A stretch of DNA of 58,369 bases. Source: Polyangiaceae bacterium. GTDB taxonomy: Bacteria > Myxococcota_A > Polyangia > Polyangiales > Polyangiaceae. Position 1 is the stretch's first letter, and every line of letters begins with the position of its first letter. A program made the translations under genes and the position numbers. Below are positions 1 to 8,177 of this stretch, piece after piece. The stretch lies in NCBI GenBank assembly GCA_016933275.1, contig JAFGBI010000299.1, positions 1-58,369 on the forward strand, in the 5' to 3' direction. Under the pieces are notes generated by a model. The model did not search any database, had not been told where the DNA came from, and saw only the letters and a program-made list of their open reading frames with translations.

Positions 1-186
<186 letters not shown>

Positions 187-344
187 CGGCTGGGTCGGAA
201 CGCGACGGGACGAGCGGCGGCGCCCCACCCACCCGCAGCGACTCCGGTCCCCTCTGGTCGCCGGAGGTGCGAGGAGCCGTCCGGCGCAGGCCACCGTTGG
301 CGCGGGGAGCGAGAGCGGTCAAGATTCACCGAGGAGCCGTCGCG

Positions 345-1019
345 ATGTCAGCCGGAGTCCAAGCCCGAGGGCCAACGTACCCTCAGGCAATCGTCCTTTC
401 GATCTTGGCGGCCGTACTCGCCCTGCCGGGGTGCGGGGCGGACTCGCGCGCTCCCGCTGCCGACTACGACCTTAGCTCGAACGATCCTTCGCTCGACCCA
501 TTGGTGGATGCGTATCCCCCCGGGCCCTACGGCGGCGCGCTGGGCGACGTCATCAGGGACTATACCTTCGAGGGGTACGTCACCGAGCCGAGTGACCGTA
601 CCGCCCCGCTCGCCTTCGCCACACTCACCATGAACGACCTCCGCCTGGGGACGGCGCCCTTCGCCCTCCTGGTGATGGCCGAGACGTGGTGCGCCAATTC
701 GCGGATCACGGCGGACGAGCTCGGATTGGAGGCGGAGCGAGGAGCGGCGGCGGGCGGCGAGATCCTGGAGGTGCTCCTCGATGGAGATCGCGATCTGGCA
801 CAACGGTGGATCCGCGACCACGAGCTCGGGGTCACCACCGTATACCCCCTCGACCCATCCTTCGAGGAGACCATGGGCGGGTTGGAGTGGGCAGTCATCA
901 TCAACCTCAAGACGCAGCTCATCGTCTGGCGTGACTTCGGCAGCACCGTGGCGGAAGGCGCTCCCCTCGCCGTCCGTGGCGTGGATGAACTCGTCCACCG
1001 ATGCGCCCGGGTGGAGTGA
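345..1019 (+). CDS. Thioredoxin-fold-like lipoprotein
   Basis: Predicted 224-residue lipoprotein. The start at 345 was preferred because it gives a compact signal peptide with a hydrophobic core (AIVLSILAAVLALPGC) and a lipobox cysteine; the frame is open further upstream but runs into the repeat region. After an acidic, Pro-rich linker, the middle resembles a thioredoxin/AhpC fold, with a strand-then-WC motif (FALLVMAETWCANSR) and a later strand ending in a Trp (LIVWRD). Only the first cysteine of a CxxC pair is present, so classical dithiol chemistry is unlikely. Fold assignment is inference. It sits alone, convergent with the M20 peptidase gene. Confidence 0.75.
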   Translation: MSAGVQARGPTYPQAIVLSILAAVLALPGCGADSRAPAADYDLSSNDPSLDPLVDAYPPGPYGGALGDVIRDYTFEGYVTEPSDRTAPLAFATLTMNDLRLGTAPFALLVMAETWCANSRITADELGLEAERGAAAGGEILEVLLDGDRDLAQRWIRDHELGVTTVYPLDPSFEETMGGLEWAVIINLKTQLIVWRDFGSTVAEGAPLAVRGVDELVHRCARVE

Positions 1020-1056
1020 CGGCCGTCCGGGCGGGACGGAACCGTTCGGCCAGGGC

Positions 1057-2352
1057 TCAGACGCCGCTCACCAGGTCGCGCAGGATGGCGAAGCCGTCCG
1101 CGAAATCGCCGAGCAGCGCCTGCTCGTTCGGTGCGTGATAGTAGCGACCGCAGCCAAAGCCCGTGATCTGCACATCCATCCCCCGCTCGACGAGCGCTCG
1201 AACGAGCGGCAACGCCGCGGTCATGCTGGTGCGGGCCACGCCGTTCGGTCCACGCCGTCGGCGGATGGCCCGCTCGAGCGCGGCCAGCGCCGGTGAGTCG
1301 AGACGACAAGCGACCCCCTCGGTCGCCTCGCCGATCCAGGAGAAATCGAGGCGAGCGGGGAGTCCCTCCCGGGTACAGGCCGCCGGATACTCCGGCGGTG
1401 GCGCGCCCTGAGTGAGTTGACGACCGAGCGCGTTCGCGTGGGCCGCGATGGAAGACGTGAGCTCAGGCATGGAATAGAAAGGGGTCGCCCTGAGATCACC
1501 CTCGACCACGACCCGCCCGGGGATGGTCGACACGCCGCGGTTCGGTGCGTCGATGACGGTGGCCTTGAACGACGACGGCGACAGATAGCCGTAGCGTGCT
1601 TCGTCGGCGTGGGCGGGGAACTCCCTCGCGAACCAACGGCCCAGCGAGAGCACGAAGGCCATCCCGAGTTCGAGCGCATTGACGCATTGATGGGGCATTC
1701 CGGAATGACCGGGGATGCCGGTGACCTCGAGTCGCCAACGCGCGACCCCGCCCGTGCCGATGGTGGGCCCGAAATCGGCCGCGTCGAGCCAGTAGACGGG
1801 CCCGGCCGCCAGCGGATCGAGCCGCCCGACCGTGGCGAGGTAGTCGAGGCCGACACCCGTGACGGGAGAGCTCTCTTCGTTCGCGATGAGCACCACGATC
1901 ACCGTCTGCTGCGGCGGAGTGCCCCGCTCCGCCAGCGACCGCAGAAGCTCGGTGAGCAACGCCACATGACCGAGGCAGTCGGTGGTGCCCCGTCCGTAGA
2001 GGACGCCCCCCTCTTCCGTCAGGGTGAACGGATCGCGGCTCCATCCCTCGCGCTCCCAATCCGCGGGCACGACGTCGAAGTGCGACCCCACGAAGGCCAC
2101 CTGGCCGTGCCCGGAGCCCGGGAGCGTGAGGACCAGGTTGGGCCGCTCCTCGTACCCGGGCGCAGCGACCCGGTCGACGCTCATGAGACCGCGGGAGACG
2201 GCGGACGCAAGTGCCCGTTGGACGACGTCGGCCGCGAGGCCCTCGCGAGGCACCCGCCCGGTGTCCACCGAATTGACGAGGTGTGGCCCGAGGTGAACGA
2301 GCTCGGCGAGCGTGCGCAGGAAGCGTTCCCGATCGAGATCGAGCTCCGTCAT
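1057..2352 (-). CDS. M20-family metallopeptidase/deacylase
   Basis: 431 residues, normal length for the ArgE/DapE/CPG2 (M20) family of zinc amidohydrolases acting on N-acylated amino acids or dipeptides. Metal-site motifs are visible in order: SHFDVVP (His91, Asp93), GRGTTDCLGH (Asp125), ANEES (Glu159/Glu160) and a C-terminal YYHAPNE histidine. The GIPGHSGMPH segment belongs to the lid/dimerisation domain. No signal peptide, so cytoplasmic. The ATG at 2352 was chosen because it opens directly before the conserved N-terminal helix, whereas the longer frame has only low-complexity sequence. It is divergent from the nucleotidyltransferase. The substrate cannot be read from sequence. Confidence 0.88.
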   Translation of the reverse strand: MTELDLDRERFLRTLAELVHLGPHLVNSVDTGRVPREGLAADVVQRALASAVSRGLMSVDRVAAPGYEERPNLVLTLPGSGHGQVAFVGSHFDVVPADWEREGWSRDPFTLTEEGGVLYGRGTTDCLGHVALLTELLRSLAERGTPPQQTVIVVLIANEESSPVTGVGLDYLATVGRLDPLAAGPVYWLDAADFGPTIGTGGVARWRLEVTGIPGHSGMPHQCVNALELGMAFVLSLGRWFAREFPAHADEARYGYLSPSSFKATVIDAPNRGVSTIPGRVVVEGDLRATPFYSMPELTSSIAAHANALGRQLTQGAPPPEYPAACTREGLPARLDFSWIGEATEGVACRLDSPALAALERAIRRRRGPNGVARTSMTAALPLVRALVERGMDVQITGFGCGRYYHAPNEQALLGDFADGFAILRDLVSGV

Positions 2353-2478
2353 GGGCCCGCAGCATGCGACGGCACCGGTGACCGTCAACCGCCCGGCAGG
2401 CCGCCCCTGCCCCCCTCGAGCCCGCCCCGCAAGAAACCCCTTTCGGTTCCCAGGGGGCGGTCCGTATTCTCCGCGCCG

Positions 2479-3243
2479 ATGCGTGCTGTGATCATCGGCG
2501 CCGGCCGCGGCAGCCGGCTCGGGCCCGAGACCGACCGGATCCCCAAGACCCTGGTCGAGGTGATGGGGCGGCCGATGCTCGACTGGATCCTCGACGCTCT
2601 CGCGGCGGGCGGGTTCCGTCGCGAGGAGGTCGTGTTCGTGTGCGGCTATGCGGAGGAGGCGGTGCGCTCGCGCTACCCCGAGCTTACCTTCGTGCGCAAC
2701 GCGGATTGGGAGCGGAACAACATCCTCGCCTCGCTCCTGATGGCCCGCGACCATCTCCTCGACGGGTTCGTGTCCACGTATGCAGACATCGTGTACGAAG
2801 GCGCGATCGTCGAGCGCCTCGTCGCGAACCCTCACGACTACGTCATCGGCTGTGACACCGCCTGGCGACGTCGCTACGTAGCCCGCTCCGAGCATCCGGA
2901 GACGGACGCGGAGAAGCTCCGTGCGGACGGTGCCCGCGTGATCCAGGTGAGCCGTCACCTGCCCAGCGAGGCTGCCCAGGGTGAGTTCATCGGCGTCATG
3001 AGGCTCGCCCCCCCCGCCGCCCGAAGATTCGTCGCCGCCTTCGAGCAGGCGCAAGCCGAGTACCAGGGGCGGGTGTTCCGCGAGGGACGCCCCTTCGAAC
3101 GGGCCTACCTCATCGATCTCGTCCAGGAGCAGCTGGAGAGCGGTGAGCCCATCTTCCGCGAGGACACGGACGGCGGCTACATGGAAATCGACACCGAGCA
3201 GGATCTCGCGCTCGCGGCGGGCTGGTGGCGGGATCGGCCGTGA
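2479..3243 (+). CDS. Sugar-phosphate/phosphocholine nucleotidyltransferase family protein
   Basis: 254 residues. The N-terminal GAGRGSRLGP signature with IPKTLVEV a little further on is the nucleotide-binding loop of the NTP-transferase superfamily. A second motif (NNILASLLMARDHL followed by YADIVYE) resembles LicC-type phosphocholine cytidylyltransferases, where the acidic residue binds metal. Such enzymes activate a phosphorylated head group with CTP or UTP for cell-surface glycan or lipid decoration. No partner biosynthesis genes are adjacent, so the substrate is unassigned. The ATG at 2479 begins the conserved strand MRAVIIGAG. Confidence 0.82.
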   Translation: MRAVIIGAGRGSRLGPETDRIPKTLVEVMGRPMLDWILDALAAGGFRREEVVFVCGYAEEAVRSRYPELTFVRNADWERNNILASLLMARDHLLDGFVSTYADIVYEGAIVERLVANPHDYVIGCDTAWRRRYVARSEHPETDAEKLRADGARVIQVSRHLPSEAAQGEFIGVMRLAPPAARRFVAAFEQAQAEYQGRVFREGRPFERAYLIDLVQEQLESGEPIFREDTDGGYMEIDTEQDLALAAGWWRDRP

Positions 3244-3668
3244 TCTTGGTCGGCGGCGCATCGCCGCTGCCCGCGGCACGGGTCGCCGTCCAGGGCCGGG
3301 ACCTCGCGCCGACAGCGCTCGCGCCGGCGACGCCCGCCGCCGGCGGCCGAGGCCCTCGCCCCCCGGGGCTCGCCGCGCCGATCCCCTCGGACACCGACCG
3401 GCGACAGGAGGGCGCGACGCTGCTCGCCTGGCGCGCCGCACATCGGGACAGCGAGACCTCGACTTGGACCTGCTGGCGGCGATCCAAATCGCGGTCAGAG
3501 TCCGACCCGAGCCTTCCTCTCCGACCGCCTACGGGATCTCCCAGGAGCGCGGCGGCGGAGCCCGCTTTCGCGCCGTGAGAAGGTCCCAGAGCGGCACACA
3601 AATCCAGTCTGGGCGTCCACCGCGCTGTCTGAGTGACACCCGAACCAAGTGGCGCTAATCGTCGTGCG
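3244..3668. other. Gene-free stretch
   Basis: 425 bases between the nucleotidyltransferase and the next lipoprotein. Several short open frames exist in GC-rich sequence but none has a recognisable domain, signal peptide or convincing start. I see no repeat or RNA structure here. Confidence 0.5.
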
Positions 3669-4391
3669 ATGATCTCAATCCTTCGTACCTCCCCGGCGCT
3701 CCTCACCTCCTTCGTGCTCCTCGCGATCGCCTGCGGTCACAAGCCCCCGCCGCCGCCGACCGAGCCCACCGACGTCGCCGAGAACGAAGACGACGGCGCC
3801 GGCACAGTAATGGCAACCGCGGACATCGGCGGCATGAACGAGGAGCAGGTGTCGCGCGTGTTCTCCCGCGCGGCGGGCGGATTCGAGAAATGCCTCACCT
3901 CGGGTGCGCACCGGATCGAGTTCCTCGGCGGGGACGTGCAGGTCTACGCGCTCATCGATCGGTCGGGCGCGCTGGCACACGCACATGTCGAATCGAGCTC
4001 GCTCGGGGATCGAACGACGGAGAAGTGCCTCCTCGAGGTGCTGGAGCGCCAGACCTGGCCCAAGCCGGTGGGCGGCGACAAGGGCGTTGCCCGGAAGTCC
4101 TTCGGCTTCGAGCCGTCAGGGGACGTAAGACCTCCGGTTGACTGGTCGCCGGACGAGGTCGACGCCACGTTGAGGAAGCTCGAAGGGGACGTCGACGACT
4201 GCAAGCACGGCGTCATTGGGACGTTCACGGCCACGATGTACATCGATACGAATGGGTCACCGCTCGCGGTGGGGATGGCTCCGCCGAACGACGAGGGGGA
4301 GGCCGCCGTTGACTGCCTCGTCGGCGTCCTGGAATCGGCCAGGTTTCCTTCGCCTGGGAGCTGGCCCGCCAAGGTGACCTTCCCACTGTGA
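3669..4391 (+). CDS. Lipoprotein with two AgmX/PglI-like domains
   Basis: 240 residues with a lipoprotein signal (SFVLLAIAC|G) and a Pro-rich linker. The rest contains two related halves, each with a paired-cysteine, strand-rich pattern: GGFEKCL...EKCLLEVLERQTWPKP and DDCKHGV...VDCLVGVLESARFPSP. This pattern resembles the AgmX/PglI C-terminal domain found in many myxobacterial envelope proteins, a TonB-C-like fold of unclear function. ATG 3669 starts the hydrophobic signal; the frame opens slightly earlier. The stop overlaps the next start by 4 bases (GTGA), so it is co-transcribed with the SDR gene. Confidence 0.8.
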   Translation: MISILRTSPALLTSFVLLAIACGHKPPPPPTEPTDVAENEDDGAGTVMATADIGGMNEEQVSRVFSRAAGGFEKCLTSGAHRIEFLGGDVQVYALIDRSGALAHAHVESSSLGDRTTEKCLLEVLERQTWPKPVGGDKGVARKSFGFEPSGDVRPPVDWSPDEVDATLRKLEGDVDDCKHGVIGTFTATMYIDTNGSPLAVGMAPPNDEGEAAVDCLVGVLESARFPSPGSWPAKVTFPL

Positions 4392-5149
4392 CCGCCATCC
4401 CGAAGGTTCTCGCCGGCGGCCGAGCCCTGGTGACCGGCGCCGGGAAGCGCCTGGGACGAGCCATCGCGCTCGAGCTCGGGCGCCGGGGGATGTGGGTCGC
4501 GGTGCACTACGGCCAGAGCGCCGCCGCCGCGGAGGAGACCTGCGCGGCGATCGCGACCGAGGGTGGCGTGGCCTTCGCGCTCCCGGCCGATCTCCGGGAT
4601 CGGGCAGCGACCCGCCTGCTCGTCGACAGGGCGGTCGACCGCCTCGGCGGACTCGACCTCCTCGTGGTCAGCGCGGCCGGCTTCGAGCGCGTCGCCTTCG
4701 ATGCCATCGACGACCGCGCCTGGGACCAGATGGTCGAGCTCGACCTCACCTCGCCCTTCGTCCTGGCCCAGCGGGCCACGCCGTCGCTGCGTCGCGCTCG
4801 AGGCAGCATCGTCTTTCTCACCTGTACGAGCGCTCTCGCCCCGTATCGTCACCACCTCCCGTACGTCGTGGCCAAGGGCGGGCTCTCCCAGCTTACCCGC
4901 GCGCTCGCGCTGGAGCTCGCCCCCGACGTCCGCGTGAACGCGGTGGCGCCGGGCACCGTGCTCCCACCGGACACGATGGGGGATGACGAACGAGCCCGGA
5001 TGGCACGAATGCTGCCTTTGGGACGACTGGGCACGGCGGATGACATCGCCCGAGCCGTGCTCTTCCTCGCGGAGAGTCCGTTCATCACGGGTACAGAGAT
5101 CCAGGTAGACGGTGGCCGCGCCCTGGCGCGGATAGAGCCATCGACCTGA
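4388..5149 (+). CDS. SDR-family oxidoreductase (pteridine reductase-like)
   Basis: 253 residues, classical short-chain dehydrogenase length. It shows the dinucleotide-binding motif TGAGKRLGRA, the NAG-equivalent region VVSAAG, and a catalytic Ser/Tyr/Lys set in TCTSALAPYRHHLPYVVAKGG (split here: TCTSALAPY and YVVAK). The basic KRLG loop after the first glycines is typical of NADPH-preferring pteridine reductase/FolM-type members, so reduction of a pterin is possible but unproven. It begins with GTG overlapping the upstream stop, indicating translational coupling to the lipoprotein gene. Confidence 0.85.
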   Translation: MTAIPKVLAGGRALVTGAGKRLGRAIALELGRRGMWVAVHYGQSAAAAEETCAAIATEGGVAFALPADLRDRAATRLLVDRAVDRLGGLDLLVVSAAGFERVAFDAIDDRAWDQMVELDLTSPFVLAQRATPSLRRARGSIVFLTCTSALAPYRHHLPYVVAKGGLSQLTRALALELAPDVRVNAVAPGTVLPPDTMGDDERARMARMLPLGRLGTADDIARAVLFLAESPFITGTEIQVDGGRALARIEPST

Positions 5150-5275
5150 GTCCACATTCCATCCGTCCACCAAGGGGAGTCGGTGCGAGCAGAATCCGGC
5201 CCACACGGCCGCTAGAAATTCCAGATTCTTGGGGTAGCCTGACTGGGCGTTTGTCCCTCTGTCCGGACGAACCGG

Positions 5276-6679
5276 TTGGAGCAGGTGAATCCTCACGCGA
5301 GCTCGCTGCAGAACCACGCTGCCGACCAGGCAGCACCGACTCACCCTGCCCCATCCCTGGTCCGTCCGCTCCGCATTCTGGTCGCGGATGACAGCAGCGT
5401 GACCCGAGCCACCATCGCCGAGGAGCTCCAGCCTCTGGGAGCGGAGATCCTGGACGCGGAGGACGGACGCACGGCGCTTCGAAAGGCCGCCCAGTCGCTG
5501 CCCGACATGATCACGCTGGATGTCGAGATGCCGGACATGGACGGATACACCGTATGCCGAGCACTCAAGCACCAGGACCGCACGGAGAGCATCCCGGTGC
5601 TGATGGTGGCCGCTCGGCCGCGAGCGGACGAGTCCACCCGAGCCTTTCTGGCGGGGGCCGCCGAGTACTTCGTCAAGCCGTTCGTGCCCGGGACTCTGCG
5701 CGAGTTCGCGCAGGCGGTGGTCGATCGTCACCGCGCACGGCGCCACCAGCAGATCCACATCCTGGTCGCTGACTCGAAGCTCCGCGTCTTCCTCGAGCAC
5801 ATGCTCGGCGCACACGGATACCCCGTCTCCTCGAGCACGGGCGTGGAGGACCTCCTCGAGCGGCCCGCGATCCCCTATGACCTATTGGTCCTGGATCTCG
5901 ACCTTCCTGACAACCGCGGTTTCGACACGCTCCTCTCGCTCCGCGACCGGAACCCCCTCCAACGACTCCCCGTGGTCGCGCTCACCGAAAGCAGCGATCG
6001 CCACCGGGTTGCGGTCGCGTTCAACTCGGGGGTCGCCGACGTCCTCCGCCACCCGGTGTTCCCCGAGGAGCTCGTGGCGCGGATCGAGAACCAGCTCCGC
6101 CTATTCAGCCTGGAGAAGCGCCTGGTCGAGGAGGCAACCATCGACCATCTGACGGGCCTCTTCAATCGGCGGCAGCTCGCCCGCGCGATCGTGGTCGAGC
6201 TGAAGCGGGCTGCCCGGCATGGCGAGTCCCTCGGCATCCTGATCGCCGATCTCGACGAGTTCAAGCGCATCAACGACACCTACGGACATGCGGCTGGCGA
6301 TGAAGTACTTCGCGCCTGCAGTCGCGAGATGTCCAGGCACGTCCGGGCCACGGACATCGCCGCTCGCTACGGCGGCGAGGAATTCGTGTTCCTGCTGCCT
6401 GGGGATCGCGCCGTCGGTCTCAAGTGCGTGGCGGAACGAATCCGCGACGCGATCGAGAACCTCTGGGTCCCGACCGAACGGGGGACCCTGCGGGTGACCG
6501 TGAGCATCGGCGGCACCTACTGGGAACCCGATGCGCCGCACCACCAGCTCACCTTGCCCGACCTCCTCGACCCCGCGGATCAGGCCCTCTACGCGGCCAA
6601 GGCAGCCGGACGGAATCGCGTGGTCATCCTCGACTCCCGCGGCGCCTCGCGGCCCGCGGGGCAGCCGTTCCTACGGTAG
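5276..6679 (+). CDS. REC-REC-GGDEF diguanylate cyclase response regulator
   Basis: 467 residues; PleD-like architecture. REC1 (about 35-155) has the acidic pair, the phospho-acceptor in TLDVEMPDMDG and the conserved Lys (YFVKPF). REC2 (about 160-275) retains an acceptor Asp (VLDLDLPDN) but has only one residue of the acidic pair and Arg in place of the Lys, so it looks degenerate. The GGDEF domain (about 290-455) carries RYGGEEF with an RxxD inhibitory site five residues upstream (RATD), so it is predicted to make c-di-GMP with product feedback. The start is a TTG at 5276; GTG at 5285 is an alternative. Confidence 0.93.
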   Translation: MEQVNPHASSLQNHAADQAAPTHPAPSLVRPLRILVADDSSVTRATIAEELQPLGAEILDAEDGRTALRKAAQSLPDMITLDVEMPDMDGYTVCRALKHQDRTESIPVLMVAARPRADESTRAFLAGAAEYFVKPFVPGTLREFAQAVVDRHRARRHQQIHILVADSKLRVFLEHMLGAHGYPVSSSTGVEDLLERPAIPYDLLVLDLDLPDNRGFDTLLSLRDRNPLQRLPVVALTESSDRHRVAVAFNSGVADVLRHPVFPEELVARIENQLRLFSLEKRLVEEATIDHLTGLFNRRQLARAIVVELKRAARHGESLGILIADLDEFKRINDTYGHAAGDEVLRACSREMSRHVRATDIAARYGGEEFVFLLPGDRAVGLKCVAERIRDAIENLWVPTERGTLRVTVSIGGTYWEPDAPHHQLTLPDLLDPADQALYAAKAAGRNRVVILDSRGASRPAGQPFLR

Positions 6680-6796
6680 CGCCCGGGCTCCGGACACGGG
6701 CGCGTGGTCAGGCGATCGAGTTCGGGCTCGAGAACGCCGCCGCTCCGAACGGCAGCGTCTGAGCGGAGTTGCCACGTCTCGGACCAGAACGTGATC

Positions 6797-7681
6797 CTAC
6801 AGCCGGAGGGTCACCAGGAGCGCGTTCTCTCCTGGCGGCTCCCCAAGCAGCTGAGCGAGCTCTCGTTCGGCAGCCACCATGGGTACCGTGGCCACCACAT
6901 GTTCGGCGGCGATCCCCTGCTCGACCAGGGCACGCACCACCTGCTCGAGCCGGCGCGCAGCCATGGCCTCGGTGCGCTCTCGAGGGGTGTGCTCCTCGGT
7001 GATCGCGACCACTCGAACCCCATGGGCTCGAGCAACCCGGGTGACCGCCGCCAGGATCGACGATCCCTCGGACCTCAACCGCTCCTCGAACTCGTCGAGG
7101 ATCGACTCGGCGGGCACCCTCAGGGTGGGCTCGCCGTCCACGACCGCCAGTTCGACCTTCCCAGCGTCCAGCGGCTCGTGGATCGCGAGGGCCAGATCGC
7201 GCATCAAGAGCGCAGATCGCTCCGCCACCGCAGCCGCGGAGTCGAGACGCCCGAGTCGCTCTTCTGCCCCCGCCAGCGAGCTCATCAGCTCGCTCCGTTC
7301 GCGGGCGAAGACCCGGAGGTGATCGCCCGCCCGTCCGAGCTCTCCCCGCAGCTGGTTCACCAGCCGCAGCTGCTCGGCACGCTGGGTGGCCGCCACATCG
7401 GCGCTCAGCTCGGCGTCGGACAGAGACGCGCTCAACGCGTCCACCGCAGCCGCCTGCGCCGCTGTGGCGCGCTCCGCGGCCTCGACCTGGGCCTGGGACG
7501 CGACGAGCTCCGCCCTGACGGTGGCGAGCTGCCGCCGCGCCTCCTGGTGGCTCGCGCGTTCACCCTCGAGCGTCGCGAGGGTGCGCTCGTGGGTCACCTG
7601 GCTCACGCATCCGGAGAGGATGCCAGCCGCGATGACCACCCCGATGATGTGGTGTGCGAGGGCGCCGGGGTGTTCTCGCAT
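6797..7681 (-). CDS. Coiled-coil OmpA-like lipoprotein
   Basis: 294 residues: signal peptide with lipobox (IIGVVIAAGILSGC), a long Ala/Glu/Arg/Gln-rich coiled coil (about 25-190) and a C-terminal region resembling an OmpA/MotB-like peptidoglycan-binding domain (VVAITEEHTPRERTEAMAARRLEQ and the following VVRALVEQGI helix). Probably an outer-membrane-anchored periplasmic protein that spans toward the wall. The gene starts 1 base after the PilZ gene stops, on the same strand, so the two form an operon. It is convergent with the diguanylate cyclase. Confidence 0.78.
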   Translation of the reverse strand: MREHPGALAHHIIGVVIAAGILSGCVSQVTHERTLATLEGERASHQEARRQLATVRAELVASQAQVEAAERATAAQAAAVDALSASLSDAELSADVAATQRAEQLRLVNQLRGELGRAGDHLRVFARERSELMSSLAGAEERLGRLDSAAAVAERSALLMRDLALAIHEPLDAGKVELAVVDGEPTLRVPAESILDEFEERLRSEGSSILAAVTRVARAHGVRVVAITEEHTPRERTEAMAARRLEQVVRALVEQGIAAEHVVATVPMVAAERELAQLLGEPPGENALLVTLRL

Positions 7682-7682
7682 G

Positions 7683-8015
7683 TCAGCAGACGTCGATGCC
7701 GCGAAGGCTCTGCAGGTCCACGTGCTCCGCGAGCGACAGCCGGTCGGCGTCGCTGATGGTGACGAAGCGAAACGCCTGGCGCGTGCCCATCGACCACACC
7801 GCGCGCGCCTTGGCTCGAATCGCCCGGATCCGCTCGGGAAGGCGGAGCTCGAGGTCCACCAGGAGGCGATCATCCGACCCGCGGACACGCCGACCGCGAT
7901 CGATCACGATCCCCGAGGTGGATAGCTCGATCCCTCGGCATCGGCAGGCAAGTCCTCCATCATGGGCAACCACGTGAAAATCGGTTCTTGCTCTCATTCC
8001 GGTCCGGTGTTGCAT
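7683..8015 (-). CDS. PilZ-domain-like protein
   Basis: 110 residues forming a single PilZ-like domain: an N-terminal Arg cluster (HRTGMRART), then ELSTSGIVI in the position of the D/NxSxxG motif, and later strands ending in FRFVTISDADR. Glu replaces the usual Asp/Asn, so c-di-GMP binding may be weakened. I chose the ATG at 8015 because GGAG stands seven bases upstream; a longer ATG start at 8066 and a shorter one at 7997 are possible. It is the first gene of a two-gene operon with the OmpA-like lipoprotein. Confidence 0.75.
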   Translation of the reverse strand: MQHRTGMRARTDFHVVAHDGGLACRCRGIELSTSGIVIDRGRRVRGSDDRLLVDLELRLPERIRAIRAKARAVWSMGTRQAFRFVTISDADRLSLAEHVDLQSLRGIDVC

Positions 8016-8177
8016 GGGCCACTCCGATCTGTAGGTGATCGTAGGCACCGAACCTACCCACCGCACAACTTCAAGATGATGAAATCATGCACCCCGACCA
8101 GAACGACTTACCTAACCACTTCGCGAACCGTGAGGTGAACTTGGCCGTGGCGAACCACCTGCGTAAGGAAGGCGGGG

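Noticed and set aside
3944..5815. 623-codon minus-strand frame across the lipoprotein, SDR and GGDEF genes
   Set aside because: It spans three well-supported genes and an intergenic region; no domain in its translation.
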